Counted from the first letter of the stretch, positions 50,885-58,912 are shown. The stretch is DNA of 58,912 nt from Paraburkholderia oxyphila NBRC 105797 (GCF_000685075.1 NZ_BAYD01000024.1:1-58912), one strand, 5' to 3'. Program-made: numbers and translations. Notes: generated by a model not told the origin, from the sequence alone.

Positions 50885-51856
50885 ATGGCGCATTTCGACG
50901 TATTCAACGGTGATGCAGACGGCATCTGCGCGCTGCACCAGCTTCGCCTCGCCCGGCCGCGCGAGGCCACGCTCGTCACGGGCGCGAAGCGCGACATCGC
51001 GCTCGTCAAGCGCGTGCAGGCGCGGCCCGGCGACTCGCTCACGGTGCTCGACATTTCGTTCGATGCGAACCGCGAAGCGCTTTGCGCGCTGCTCGACCAG
51101 GGCGTGCACGTCGAGTACTTCGATCATCACCACGCGGGCGAGTTGCCGATGAACGTCAACCTCGCCGCGCACATCGACACCACGGCGCAGGTCTGCACGA
51201 GCGTGCTGGTCGACCGCCATCTGCGCGGGCAGTACCGCCCGTGGGCGGTCGCGGCGGCGTTCGGCGACAACCTGCAGGCCACCGCGCACGAACTCGCGCG
51301 CGAAGCCGGGCTCGACGAAGCGCAGGCCGCCCAGTTGTGCGAGTTGGGCGAGTCGATCAACTACAACGCCTACGGCGACAGCGTCGAAGACCTGTTCATC
51401 GCGCCGGCCACGCTCTACGAGACGCTCAAGCAGTATGCCGATCCGTTCGACTTCATTGCCTCGGAGCCGCTCGTCGCGAGTCTTTCGGCATGCCGCCGCG
51501 AAGATCTCGAACGCGCGCAGGAGATCACGCCCTTGTTCACGGTGCAGTACGGCAGTGTCTGCGTGCTCCCCGACGAGCCATGGGCGCGCCGCGTGCGCGG
51601 CGTGTTCGCCAATGCCCTCGCAATCGAGGAGCCGTCGTGCGCCCATGCCGTGCTGAGCGTCAACGCCGACGGCAATTACGCGGTGAGCGTGCGCGCGCCG
51701 CTCGTGCGTCCGCGCGGCGCCGACGAGCTCTGTCGCGCGTTCCCCGGCGGCAACGGACGGGTGGGCGCGGCGGGCATCGATTGTCTCGAATCGGAGCGGC
51801 TCGACCTGTTCGTGACCGCGTTCGTGCGCGTGTTCGGACGCGCCGCGCCGCGCTGA
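50885..51856 (+). CDS. DHH-family phosphohydrolase
   Basis: 323 residues. DHH motifs: FNGDADGICALHQL (Asp ligands), TVLDISFDANREAL and YFDHHHAG, then a C-terminal DHHA1-type GGNGRVGAAG. It probably hydrolyses phosphodiesters or oligonucleotides, as nanoRNase/RecJ relatives do; the exact substrate is unknown. It is followed by a convergent phosphoketolase gene. GGAACCC precedes the start without a strong ribosome binding site. Confidence 0.9.
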   Translation: MAHFDVFNGDADGICALHQLRLARPREATLVTGAKRDIALVKRVQARPGDSLTVLDISFDANREALCALLDQGVHVEYFDHHHAGELPMNVNLAAHIDTTAQVCTSVLVDRHLRGQYRPWAVAAAFGDNLQATAHELAREAGLDEAQAAQLCELGESINYNAYGDSVEDLFIAPATLYETLKQYADPFDFIASEPLVASLSACRREDLERAQEITPLFTVQYGSVCVLPDEPWARRVRGVFANALAIEEPSCAHAVLSVNADGNYAVSVRAPLVRPRGADELCRAFPGGNGRVGAAGIDCLESERLDLFVTAFVRVFGRAAPR

Positions 51857-51944
51857 ACGCCGCGCGCGCGGGCCGTGCGGTCCATGTGGGCCACACAGGC
51901 TACACGGGGCACTCAGCCCGCATCATCGTTCGTCCCGCGCCTCC

Positions 51945-54371
51945 TCAGTCGCTGCCGCCCGCCGCAGTCGCGCTCGTGCGCGACCAGCGCCAGTTGCGGA
52001 TCTCGGGCATGTCGTCGCCGTATTCGTCCACGTAGCGGCGGTGCGCGGCGAGCTTGTCGTGCAGCGTCTGCCGCACATGCGCGGCGCGTTGCGCGAGTCC
52101 CTCCACGCGATCGATCACGGCTTCGCACAGGTGGTAGCGGTCCAGCCGGTTCACCACCGCCATGTCGAACGGCGTGGTCGTCGTGCCTTCCTCAATGAAG
52201 CCGTGCACATGGATGTTCGCGTGATTGGCGCGCCGGTAGGTCAGCCGATGGATCAGCGAAGGGTAGCTGTGATGGGCGAAGATCACAGGCCGGTCCGTCG
52301 TGAACAGCGCGTTGAAGTCGGCGTCGGAGAGACCGTGCGGATGGCGGTCCGCCGGTTCGAGCGTCATCAGGTCCACCACGTTCACCACGCGCACCTTCAG
52401 ATCGGGCAGCCAGCCGCGCAGCAGATCGACCGCGGCGAGCGTCTCCAGCGTCGGCACGTCGCCGGCGCAGGCCATCACCACGTCGGGCTCGCCGCCTTCG
52501 TCGTTGCTCGCCCATTGCCAGATGCCGATGCCGTCCGCGCAATGGCGGATGGCGGCGTCCATGTCGAGCCACTGGGCCTGCGGCTGCTTGCCCGCAACGA
52601 TGATGTTGATACGGTTCCAGGTGCGCAGCACGTGATCGGTCACGGCGAGCAGCGTGTTGGCATCGGGCGGCAGGTAGACGCGCACCGTATCGGCCTTCTT
52701 GTTGACCGCGTAATCGATGAAGCCCGGGTCCTGATGGCTGAAGCCATTGTGGTCCTGGCGCCAGACGTGCGAGGTCAGCAGGTAGTTCAGCGAAGGCAGG
52801 GGCCGCCGCCACGCAATCTCGCGGATCACCTTCAGCCACTTCGCGTGCTGGTTGAACATCGAATCGACGATGTGGATGAATGCTTCGTAGCACGACATGA
52901 AGCCGTGGCGCCCCGTGAGCAGATAGCCTTCGAGCCAGCCCTGGCAGGTGTGCTCGCTCAGGATCTCCATGACGCGGCCGTCCTGCGCCAGCTGGATGTC
53001 GTCGGGCGTCGTTTCGGCGAGCCACGTGCGCGACGTCACGTCGAAGACGTCGGACCAGCGGTTCGAAGCGGTTTCGTCCGGGCCGAAAATGCGGAAGTTG
53101 CGCGTGGGCAGGTTCACGCGCATCACTTCGCGCAGGAACGCGCCCATTACGCGTGTCGCTTCGGCATCCACCTGGCCCGGTGCGGGCACGTCCACCGCGT
53201 GGTGCTCGAACGCGGGCACGCGCAACTCGCGCACGCGGCCGCCGCCGTTCGAGCGCGGGTTCGCGCTCATGCGGCGCTCGCCACGCGGCGCCAGCGCGGC
53301 GATCTCGGGTGCGAGCCGGCCTTGCGCGTCGAACAGCTCGGCGGGCTTGTAGCTGCGCATCCAGCTTTCTAGCAGCGCGAGGTGGCCCGGCTTCGCAATG
53401 TTCGACAGCGGCACCTGATGCGAGCGCCATGAGCCTTCGGTCTTCAGGCCGTCGACGCTCTTCGGGCCGGTCCAGCCCTTGGGCGTGCGCAGCACGATCA
53501 TCGGCCAGCGAGGGCGCTCGATATGCGCTTGCGGACCGGTTTCGGCCGCTGTGCGCGCGGCCTGCTGGATGCGTGCGATTTCGTCGAACGCGGTGTCGAA
53601 GGCCGCGGCCATCAGGCGGTGCGCGACGCCGGGGTCTTCGGCCTCCACGAAGATCGGCTCGTAACCGTAGCCCTTCATGAGCGAGGCGAGCTCGTCGTCG
53701 CCGATGCGCGCGAGCACGGTCGGCCCGGCGATCTTGAAGCCGTTCAGATGCAGGATGGGCAGCACCGCGCCATCGGTTACCGGATTGAGGAACTTGTTGG
53801 AGTGCCACGAGGTGGCGAGCGGCCCCGTTTCGGCTTCGCCGTCTCCGACCACGCACGCGGCGATCAGATCGGGGTTGTCGAACACCGCGCCATACGCGTG
53901 CGACAGCGCGTAGCCCAGTTCGCCGCCCTCGTGTATCGAGCCGGGCGTTTGCGGCGCAACGTGGCTCGGAATGCCGCCGGGGAAGCTGAACTGCTTGAAG
54001 AGCCTCGCCATGCCTTCTTCGTCTTGCGGCACGTTCGGCCAGGTCTCGCTATAGGTGCCTTCGAGCCAGGTGTTCGCGACGACGGCCGGCCCGCCGTGTC
54101 CCGGCCCCGCGATGAAGAGCAGATCGAGATCGCGCTCGTTGATGATGCGGTTCAGGTGCGTGTAGAGGAAGTTGAGGCCGGGCGTGGTGCCCCAGTGGCC
54201 GAGCAGACGCGGCTTCACGTGAGCGAGCTGCAGCGGCTCGCGCAGCAGCGGATTGGCGAGCAGGTAGATCTGACCCACCGAAAGATAGTTGGCGGCGCGC
54301 CACCAGGCGTCCATGCGCTGCAGCAGTTCGTCGGAAGGCGGCGGGCGGGTGGAAGGGCTGATCGGGCTCAT
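51945..54371 (-). CDS. xfp: Xylulose-5-phosphate/fructose-6-phosphate phosphoketolase
   Basis: 808 residues from ATG 54371 with CAGGAG at 7 bp, the family's full length. Diagnostic segments: GHWGTTPGLNFLYTHLNR, GPGHGGPAVVANTWLEGTYSE (TPP region), SFPGGIPSHVAPQTPGSIHEGGELGYAL, VVGDGEAETGPLATSWHSNKF and TSHVWRQDHNGFSHQDPGFID. It splits xylulose-5-P or fructose-6-P into acetyl phosphate and an aldose phosphate. It shares a divergent regulatory region with an alcohol dehydrogenase and lies near a USP and a phasin, a set induced by low oxygen in Burkholderia cenocepacia. Confidence 0.96.
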   Translation of the reverse strand: MSPISPSTRPPPSDELLQRMDAWWRAANYLSVGQIYLLANPLLREPLQLAHVKPRLLGHWGTTPGLNFLYTHLNRIINERDLDLLFIAGPGHGGPAVVANTWLEGTYSETWPNVPQDEEGMARLFKQFSFPGGIPSHVAPQTPGSIHEGGELGYALSHAYGAVFDNPDLIAACVVGDGEAETGPLATSWHSNKFLNPVTDGAVLPILHLNGFKIAGPTVLARIGDDELASLMKGYGYEPIFVEAEDPGVAHRLMAAAFDTAFDEIARIQQAARTAAETGPQAHIERPRWPMIVLRTPKGWTGPKSVDGLKTEGSWRSHQVPLSNIAKPGHLALLESWMRSYKPAELFDAQGRLAPEIAALAPRGERRMSANPRSNGGGRVRELRVPAFEHHAVDVPAPGQVDAEATRVMGAFLREVMRVNLPTRNFRIFGPDETASNRWSDVFDVTSRTWLAETTPDDIQLAQDGRVMEILSEHTCQGWLEGYLLTGRHGFMSCYEAFIHIVDSMFNQHAKWLKVIREIAWRRPLPSLNYLLTSHVWRQDHNGFSHQDPGFIDYAVNKKADTVRVYLPPDANTLLAVTDHVLRTWNRINIIVAGKQPQAQWLDMDAAIRHCADGIGIWQWASNDEGGEPDVVMACAGDVPTLETLAAVDLLRGWLPDLKVRVVNVVDLMTLEPADRHPHGLSDADFNALFTTDRPVIFAHHSYPSLIHRLTYRRANHANIHVHGFIEEGTTTTPFDMAVVNRLDRYHLCEAVIDRVEGLAQRAAHVRQTLHDKLAAHRRYVDEYGDDMPEIRNWRWSRTSATAAGGSD

Positions 54372-54397
54372 TCGCTGCTCCTGTCGATGGGGCCTGG

Positions 54398-54412
54398 TTG
54401 CATCCCATGCAA
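54398..54412. promoter_or_regulatory. Palindrome upstream of the phosphoketolase start
   Basis: TTGCAT-CCC-ATGCAA is a perfect 6-bp-arm inverted repeat. It lies 27 bp upstream of the phosphoketolase ATG on the minus strand. It could be the operator of a homodimeric regulator. Confidence 0.5.
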
Positions 54413-54605
54413 AGCGGTCGGTCGGAGGTATGGTGCCACGATCGCTGGGAGCGCTTCCTCTGGGTGTCCGTGCGCGTTCGTCGCCATGCGCGCGCCGACC
54501 GCGTAACATGGAGAGATGATGCGTCCCCGGGCGTCGCGCGCTGTGGGCGCCGCGCCGGGCTTCCCGAGCGCCTTCGGGACGTGAAACGCAAGCTTGGTAT
54601 GGGGC

Positions 54606-54693
54606 GGAGTCAGCGCTCTGCATGGGACCGGAGTCAGTGCCAAAGCACTCATTCCGGCCGGCACCTCAAGCACTCACTTCGGCCGGCAGTTGA
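54606..54693. repeat. Direct repeats in the phosphoketolase/alcohol dehydrogenase control region
   Basis: GGAGTCAGYGC appears twice 24 bp apart (54606-54616 and 54630-54640). Immediately after, a 25-bp unit is tandemly duplicated with few changes (54644-54668 and 54669-54693). Each copy begins AGCACTCA and contains CGGCCGGCA. AGTGC-CAAA-GCACT forms a hairpin where the two sets meet. The whole array lies about 30-120 bp upstream of the dehydrogenase start, where an activator would bind. Confidence 0.6.
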
Positions 54694-54724
54694 TGCAAGA
54701 ACTCCGATCAACGGGAGGACGGCG

Positions 54725-55711
54725 ATGCGCGCCATGCTGTTCGACGGTACGAGTCCGCGGCTGCGAGAGGCAGACGTGCCCGATCCGGTTCCCGCGGCGG
54801 GCGAACTGCTCATCGACGTTCATGCGTGCGGTGTGTGCCGCACCGATCTCCATGTCGTCGATGGCGACCTCACGCAGCCGAAACGTCCGCTGATTCCCGG
54901 CCACGAAATCGTCGGCACGGTGGCGGCGCTCGGCGTGGGCGTCACGGGCTTCGCGCCGGGCGACCGCGTGGGTGTGCCGTGGCTCGGCCACACCTGCGGG
55001 CACTGCCGCTTTTGCCAGCGCGGCCGCGAGAATCTCTGCGACGCGCCCGGCTTCACGGGCTACACGATCGACGGCGGCTATGCGCAACGCACGGTCGCCG
55101 ATGCCCATTACTGCTTCCATCTGCCTCGCCAATACAGCGATGTCGAAGCCGCGCCGCTTTTGTGCGCGGGGCTGATTGGCTATCGCACGCTCGCGCTGGC
55201 CGGCGATGCACCCTGTATCGGCATTTATGGATTCGGCGCGGCGGCGCACATCGTCGCGCAGGTCGCGCGGCACGAGGGGCGCACGGTGTACGCGTTCACG
55301 CGTCCCGGCGACCACAACGCGCAGCGCTTCGCCCGACGCCTTGGCGCGGCGTGGGCAGGCGGCAGCGACGAAGCGCCGCCCGAGCCGCTCGACGCCGCGC
55401 TGCTGTTCGCACCCGTGGGCGCGCTGGTGCCCGCGGCGCTGCGCGCAGTGGCCAAGGGCGGCACGGTGGTCTGCGGCGGGATTCACATGAGCGACATTCC
55501 GTCGTTTCCGTACGCGTGGCTGTGGGAGGAGCGCCGCATCGTCTCCGTGGCGAATCTGACGCGCGAGGATGGCGCAGCGTTCATGGCCATCGCGGCGCGC
55601 CATACGCTCGAGATCGAGACCACGGTGTATCCGCTCGCACGCGCGAACGACGCGCTTGCGGATCTGCGCGACGGGCGGCTCACGGGCGCAGCGGTGCTGA
55701 CGATGCGATGA
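54725..55711 (+). CDS. Zinc-dependent alcohol dehydrogenase
   Basis: 328 residues; GGGAGGA precedes ATG 54725. Catalytic zinc site: Cys in HACGVCRTDLH and the GHEIVG motif. Structural zinc: CGHCRFCQRGRENLC with four Cys. Rossmann fold: CIGIYGFGAAAHIVAQVA. It resembles AdhA/AdhP and acts on short alcohols or aldehydes with NAD(P)H, in the cytosol. Divergent from phosphoketolase. Confidence 0.94.
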   Translation: MRAMLFDGTSPRLREADVPDPVPAAGELLIDVHACGVCRTDLHVVDGDLTQPKRPLIPGHEIVGTVAALGVGVTGFAPGDRVGVPWLGHTCGHCRFCQRGRENLCDAPGFTGYTIDGGYAQRTVADAHYCFHLPRQYSDVEAAPLLCAGLIGYRTLALAGDAPCIGIYGFGAAAHIVAQVARHEGRTVYAFTRPGDHNAQRFARRLGAAWAGGSDEAPPEPLDAALLFAPVGALVPAALRAVAKGGTVVCGGIHMSDIPSFPYAWLWEERRIVSVANLTREDGAAFMAIAARHTLEIETTVYPLARANDALADLRDGRLTGAAVLTMR

Positions 55712-55985
55712 GTGCACCATCGACGCGCCGGCAACGCAGGCACCCGCCCGCAGCGACGATGCGACGTAGCGACATGCGGGCTTTCGCTCCTGTCTATCTG
55801 GATGGAGACGATATAACCAGCGAGTAGCAGCGAGTACCCGCGAACAAGCATGTTTTCGATTGCGCGAGCCTGCAAGGCGGCTCGCGTGGGACGCAACGGC
55901 CGGCAAGGCCGTCGTGCGCGACCCGGACGACCGGGGCCGCGCACGGCGGATGCCGCGCATCATGGGCCTGGCCCGGGAGGTAACA

Positions 55986-56447
55986 ATGTACAAGCTGATT
56001 CTGGTGGCCGTCGACGGCAGCCGTAGCGGACGCCGCGCGCTGGACGAGGCCGTAAAGATCGCCAAGGCGACGGGCGCGGCCGTAGAGGCGCTCTGCGTGG
56101 TCCAGCATCCGGCGCGCCTCGTCGATATCAGTTCGGGTTTCGCGGAGGAGCAGACGCGCCAGTCGGCCGAGGCCGATGTTGCCACGGCCGCACTCGAGGA
56201 AGCGAAGACGGTGTTCGCGCAGGCCGGCGTGACGGGCACGGCGCGCGCCGCCGACTCGATGGGCGAGGAAGTTGCGGCGGTGATCTACCGCATCGCAGCG
56301 GAAGATGAGGCGGACCTCGTCGTGATGGGCACGCGCGGCTTGTCGGGCGTGAAGCGGCTGCTGCTTGGCAGCGTGGCGGAGTCGTTCCTGCGCATGGCCG
56401 ACCGTCCTGTCATGCTCGTGCGCAACGAGGAGCCGCAGGCCGCTTGA
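55986..56447 (+). CDS. Universal stress protein (UspA family)
   Basis: 153 residues; GGGAGG lies 5 bp before ATG 55986. It has the N-terminal strand KLILVAVDGSRSGRRALDEAV and the nucleotide motif GTRGLSGVKRLLLGSVAESFLR (G-x2-G-x9-G-S), so it is probably an ATP-binding member. The context (phosphoketolase, ADH, phasin) suggests use under oxygen limitation. Confidence 0.95.
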   Translation: MYKLILVAVDGSRSGRRALDEAVKIAKATGAAVEALCVVQHPARLVDISSGFAEEQTRQSAEADVATAALEEAKTVFAQAGVTGTARAADSMGEEVAAVIYRIAAEDEADLVVMGTRGLSGVKRLLLGSVAESFLRMADRPVMLVRNEEPQAA

Positions 56448-56958
56448 TGCCACGGCTTTCACGGGCAAAAAGCGGGCGAAAAGTTGGAAACAAGCGGGCG
56501 CGCTGCCGCGCAGGTGCGGCGCTGCCCGCCAACGCACGTGCGCACCGGTGCCCCCGCTCGCATCGAAAAATAGCCGTATAGGCATGGTCTGGCGTGCGTT
56601 TCTGCGGTGCAAATATCTTGAAATACGATTTCGATCAAGTTTCCCGGCAGCGTTCGGCCCGCCGGGGGCGAGCAACTTGCTTATCATGTGAATTCGACCG
56701 CGTAATGGCTGTACGCGCTGCATCCCGACCTGTCGCTTGCCGTGTCGCGTGAACGGGTGCAAAGCGCTGCAGTCCACGCGGCGTGCATCGCAACCGGGTT
56801 TGCCGGCGTTCCGCTGTCCGTCATCCTGGAGCGCCGCGCCGCCGCAAGTCCTTGTCACTGTCGCTCTCGCCGGGGCGCCTCGCCACGTCATTCTTCGCGG
56901 TCACGCCATTGCGTGCCCGTCCGCGGACGGGCCCCATACTCTCGTAAGGAAATCGATC
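56448..56958. other. Long leader or intergenic region before the phasin-like gene
   Basis: 510 bp without a gene. CTTGAAATACGATTTCGATCAAG near 56620 is an imperfect palindrome (CTTGA/TCAAG arms) that could be an operator. It does not fit the FNR consensus. Otherwise no repeats or terminators. Confidence 0.3.
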
Positions 56959-57522
56959 ATGGCCACTGCTTCCCATCCGTCGTTCAATGCATGCCGCACC
57001 GGCGTCACGGCCGCGCTGCAGTGGCTCGTCCATCAGCAGCAATGGCGCGAGCAAGCGCTCCAGCTCATGTATCGCCGCATGGAGCGTGACCGCGCCGCGC
57101 TGGAAGGCACGCTGGAAACGCTGCGCGACGCGCACGACTGGAACGATTTCGCCGCCGCGAGCCAGTCGGTCTGGCGCGACTATCTGAGCGCGAGCGCCGC
57201 GCTCTGGCAGGAGGGGGCGGTGGCCGCGCTGCAGGGCGCCACCGCATGGAACCAACTCGCGCGAGACATGGCGCAGCAATGGCAAGACACGTTGACCGGG
57301 TTGCAGCAGGGCGCGCCGGGCGTGAAAGGCGGCGCGGCAATGCCCATGCGCGAGTGGATGGCCGCGTTCGAGCGCGTGATGGGCGACACGGCGCGCGACG
57401 CGACACAAGCGGCCGCGGGCACGCAGCGCGCGGCTGGGGAGCGTCAGGGGCAGGGCCGGGGCGCCGCTCGCGGCGACGGCAAGGCCCAGGCGAACGCGAA
57501 CGGAAGCCAGCACGGGCGCTAG
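56959..57522 (+). CDS. Phasin-like (polyhydroxyalkanoate granule associated) protein
   Basis: 187 residues; AAGGA lies 8 bp before ATG 56959. Residues 20-140 are amphipathic helices rich in Ala, Gln, Trp and Leu (VHQQQWREQALQLMYRRMERDRAAL, AALWQEGAVAALQGATAWNQLA), typical of phasins. A disordered Gly/Ala/Gln/Arg tail follows. It would coat storage granules in the cytosol. A reductase remnant of the same pathway lies directly downstream. Confidence 0.72.
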   Translation: MATASHPSFNACRTGVTAALQWLVHQQQWREQALQLMYRRMERDRAALEGTLETLRDAHDWNDFAAASQSVWRDYLSASAALWQEGAVAALQGATAWNQLARDMAQQWQDTLTGLQQGAPGVKGGAAMPMREWMAAFERVMGDTARDATQAAAGTQRAAGERQGQGRGAARGDGKAQANANGSQHGR

Positions 57523-57599
57523 ACGCGGCGTATTCGTCACCGCTGGGGTCGTGGTTCCGCTATGGCAATTAACCGGAACATCTCCGGGTCAGGGGTGAC

Positions 57600-57720
57600 G
57601 CAGCCCTCGACCGGACGACACGTCGAGCCTAAAGCGCCGGCGGCATTCCTGTGCGCCGACGCAGCGGGCTACATTGCCGCCGCGGACATGGCGCCCGACG
57701 GCGGGATCCAGATGCAATAG
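57600..57720 (+). pseudogene. C-terminal remnant of a short-chain dehydrogenase (PhaB-like)
   Basis: A frame ending at TAG 57718-57720 reads PAAFLCADAAGYIAAADMAP followed by DGGIQMQ. This resembles the final segment of acetoacetyl-CoA reductases and other SDR enzymes (AAFLCSDDAGYITG...DGG..M). No Rossmann domain, Tyr-x3-Lys or start codon precedes it within 80 bp of the phasin-like gene. So it is the 3' end of a lost PHA-pathway gene. Confidence 0.7.
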
Positions 57721-57945
57721 CCCATCCGCGCGCAGGCATTCATTTCCTCTGTCTATATTCAGGAATCCGATTTATCTTGTGCGCGGTAATGCGTGACACA
57801 TTGAGGGCATCATGTAGCGCTCGGCGTGTTGTTTCAGCTGGCGCATCGATCGCGCGAGTAATACGAAGAAACACGGCTGTAGCGAAACTGTACGTTTTGC
57901 TCGCTATGCTGATGTCCACGGTGAGTTCTGAACAGGAGAACCTCG

Positions 57946-58167
57946 ATGCTCAGCCATCACGAACTGGCGGCGTTGTTGCTGATTCGCGACACCAATGCGC
58001 CGCTTCAGACGCTCGATTCCGATTTTCTGGCGCTGACGCGCTACCACCTCGTCGAGATGGACGAGGACGAGGACGGTTACGCGCCGCGCCTCACGATGCG
58101 TGGCGAGGAACTGCTGCGGCGGCTGACACAGGCCAGGCAGCACGATGGCGAAGGTGGAGGGCGGTAG
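57946..58167 (+). CDS. Small hypothetical protein
   Basis: 73 residues; AGGAG lies 7 bp before ATG 57946. The protein is acidic in the middle (VEMDEDEDGY) with an N-terminal helix-rich part (HHELAALLLIRD) and a C-terminal helix (RGEELLRRLTQAR), suggesting a small winged-helix-like fold. No family recognised. Confidence 0.75.
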   Translation: MLSHHELAALLLIRDTNAPLQTLDSDFLALTRYHLVEMDEDEDGYAPRLTMRGEELLRRLTQARQHDGEGGGR

Positions 58168-58245
58168 CAGCCTTGCGGTCCCGCAGCAGGCTGTAATCAC
58201 ATTGAAATGCGGGTTGGCGTGGCCCCGCTGTCAAGCCCCTGACAT

Positions 58246-58276
58246 TTGACGCTACGCTCGTTACAAGCGTGTAACG
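58246..58276 (+). promoter_or_regulatory. Promoter with overlapping palindrome for the His-rich peptide gene
   Basis: TTGACG (58246-58251), 18 bp, TGTAAC (58270-58275). A perfect palindrome CGTTACA-AGCG-TGTAACG (58259-58276) overlaps the -10, the kind of site bound by response regulators recognising TTACA half sites. Confidence 0.5.
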
Positions 58277-58345
58277 AAGTGTTGCGCACTCTGCGATACA
58301 GTGCTCTCTCTTGTTTAACCCACGCGATATCGAGAGAGTCAGACC

Positions 58346-58507
58346 GTGAAATCCGTTGCCAAGCCGTTCGTCCGCCTGTCCGCCCTGATGCTTTGCGCCG
58401 CTCTGGCCGCCCCGCTGGTTGCCGTCGCCGCGCCGAACCACCATGAAGTGTGTCACGTCGAGCACCACAATCATCACGCCGTGCGCGTGTGCCACCACGT
58501 GCGTTGA
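58346..58507 (+). CDS. Exported His/Cys-rich mini-protein
   Basis: 53 residues from GTG 58346 (GAGAG 8-12 bp upstream). A signal peptide (KPFVRLSALMLCAALAAPLV, cleavage near VAA-AP) is followed by a 23-residue mature part with eight His and two Cys (NHHEVCHVEHHNHHAVRVCHHV). Such a peptide would bind divalent or copper ions in the periplasm. A clear promoter upstream and a strong terminator 16 bp downstream show that it is a stand-alone transcription unit. Confidence 0.75.
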   Translation: MKSVAKPFVRLSALMLCAALAAPLVAVAAPNHHEVCHVEHHNHHAVRVCHHVR

Positions 58508-58525
58508 TTGACACCAAACGCAATG

Positions 58526-58549
58526 CCGCACTTCGGTGCGGTTTTTTTT
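58526..58549 (+). terminator. Rho-independent terminator of the His-rich peptide gene
   Basis: CCGCAC-TTCG-GTGCGG stem with the very stable TTCG tetraloop, followed by eight T residues. Confidence 0.92.
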
Positions 58550-58663
58550 GCGGCAGATAGTTAGGCATCCGAATGTAAGTGGAGCGTATGCACAGTCCTG
58601 TGTTGCGGCTCGTTCGCCACTAGTCTTGAATCACAGATTTCGATGGCGTGAGCGGTCATCTAC

Positions 58664-58700
58664 ACGAAGCTCGACCGCATTGCGTGCGGTTGAGCTTCGT
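58664..58700. repeat. Long inverted repeat between convergent genes
   Basis: Arms of 16 bp (58664-58679 and 58685-58700) pair with a single G-U, with a 5-base loop. There is no U tract on either side. It probably acts as a bidirectional transcript end or stabiliser. Confidence 0.65.
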
Positions 58701-58782
58701 CGCCAAACGCTAGAGCTGCAATACCGATGCGATCCCCGGCAGGACCGGCTAGCGGTTCCGGTCGATGCCGCTCAGGTGCCGA

Positions 58783-58912
58783 TTAATTGCCGGGGGGGTG
58801 TCCACCACCGCCGCCGCCACCGCCACCACCGCCTGGGGGCGGCCGGTTGCCGCCGCCGCCCGGCGGCTTGCCGCCCTGGCCCGGCGGCCGCGCGCCGTTG
58901 TTGCCCGGCGGG
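58783..58912 (-). CDS. Gly/Pro-rich C terminus of a truncated gene
   Basis: The minus strand from the window edge encodes a low-complexity end rich in Gly, Pro and Asn (PPGNNGARPPGQGGKPPGGG and on to HPPGN) and stops at TAA 58783. The rest of the gene lies outside the window. The poly-Gly run would suit a surface or secreted protein. The family cannot be told. Confidence 0.5.
   Translation of the reverse strand, partial: PPGNNGARPPGQGGKPPGGGGNRPPPGGGGGGGGGGGHPPGN

Noticed and set aside
56590..56660. FNR/Anr-type box upstream of the phasin-like gene
   Set aside because: The palindrome has CTTGA/TCAAG arms with a long, asymmetric spacer, not TTGAT-N4-ATCAA.
1..58912. tRNA, rRNA genes and CRISPR arrays
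   Set aside because: No cloverleaf-like sequence with CCA-stem logic, no rRNA motifs and no regularly spaced repeats longer than about 25 bp were seen.
58783..58912. Repeat array or CRISPR-like sequence at the window end
   Set aside because: The GC-rich repetitive stretch reads through as a Gly/Pro-rich protein C terminus ending in a stop codon, so it is coding low complexity.

Overview
The window looks like a stretch of a Burkholderiaceae genome, most likely Paraburkholderia, Caballeronia or Burkholderia. The evidence is uniformly high GC, strong GGAG-type ribosome binding sites, long antisense open frames of the kind high GC produces, and typical families: a second RpoN with its own -24/-12 promoter, a phosphoketolase/USP/phasin group, superinfection-immunity-like membrane proteins and multi-gene copper operons. 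All calls come from reading the sequence; no searches were run.

Layout. 1-5.4 kb: the start of a YajR-like MFS transporter behind a leader terminator, then an APC permease/CLC/small-protein operon and a Rieske gene fragment. 5.7-7.0 kb: a NiCoT-type cobalt/nickel permease under a cobalamin riboswitch. 7.1-17.5 kb: two converging copper operons. 17.7-22.2 kb: a VC0807-like membrane protein, an amidohydrolase, a FUSC-type membrane protein, a TetR regulator with an operator, and a VOC protein. 22.2-27.9 kb: two further operons, the larger encoding a cytochrome bd-like membrane oxidoreductase with a fused heme-c domain. 28.2-32.7 kb: an RpiR regulator controlling a C45 acyltransferase/aminotransferase/carboxymuconolactone decarboxylase operon through a palindromic operator. 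33-39.7 kb: YodC, a LysE exporter, an M20 peptidase and a divergent cadR/cadA pair. 39.9-51.9 kb: Lhr helicase, aldo/keto reductase, BON protein, rpoN2, DUF72, an IS5-like remnant protein and a DHH hydrolase. 51.9-58.9 kb: phosphoketolase, zinc alcohol dehydrogenase, universal stress protein, phasin-like protein, a reductase fragment, small proteins and the Gly/Pro-rich end of a gene that runs off the window.

Main result. Four small DUF2946 ORFs lie in 21 kb (7136-7516, 17005-17370, 23161-23526, 27463-27864), and each heads a different operon. All have a C-x-[YF]-C motif and a C-terminal RAPP motif separated by an almost constant 49-50 residues. This is the architecture of CruR, the copper-sensing upstream ORF described in Bordetella pertussis, where translational arrest at RAPP and Rho-dependent termination switch off downstream genes when copper is present. 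If the four ORFs work the same way, the region is a copper-starvation island. It would combine (i) an exported protein with CopC and CopD, (ii) a TonB-dependent receptor, PepSY reductase-like protein, TonB/ExbB/ExbD, Sco and PCuAC for copper capture and delivery, (iii) a tiny CPC-containing membrane protein, and (iv) a copper-independent bd-like terminal oxidoreductase that could take over when copper oxidases lack metal. Coupling of that oxidoreductase to a CruR-type leader is the least expected part and the best candidate for an undescribed system.
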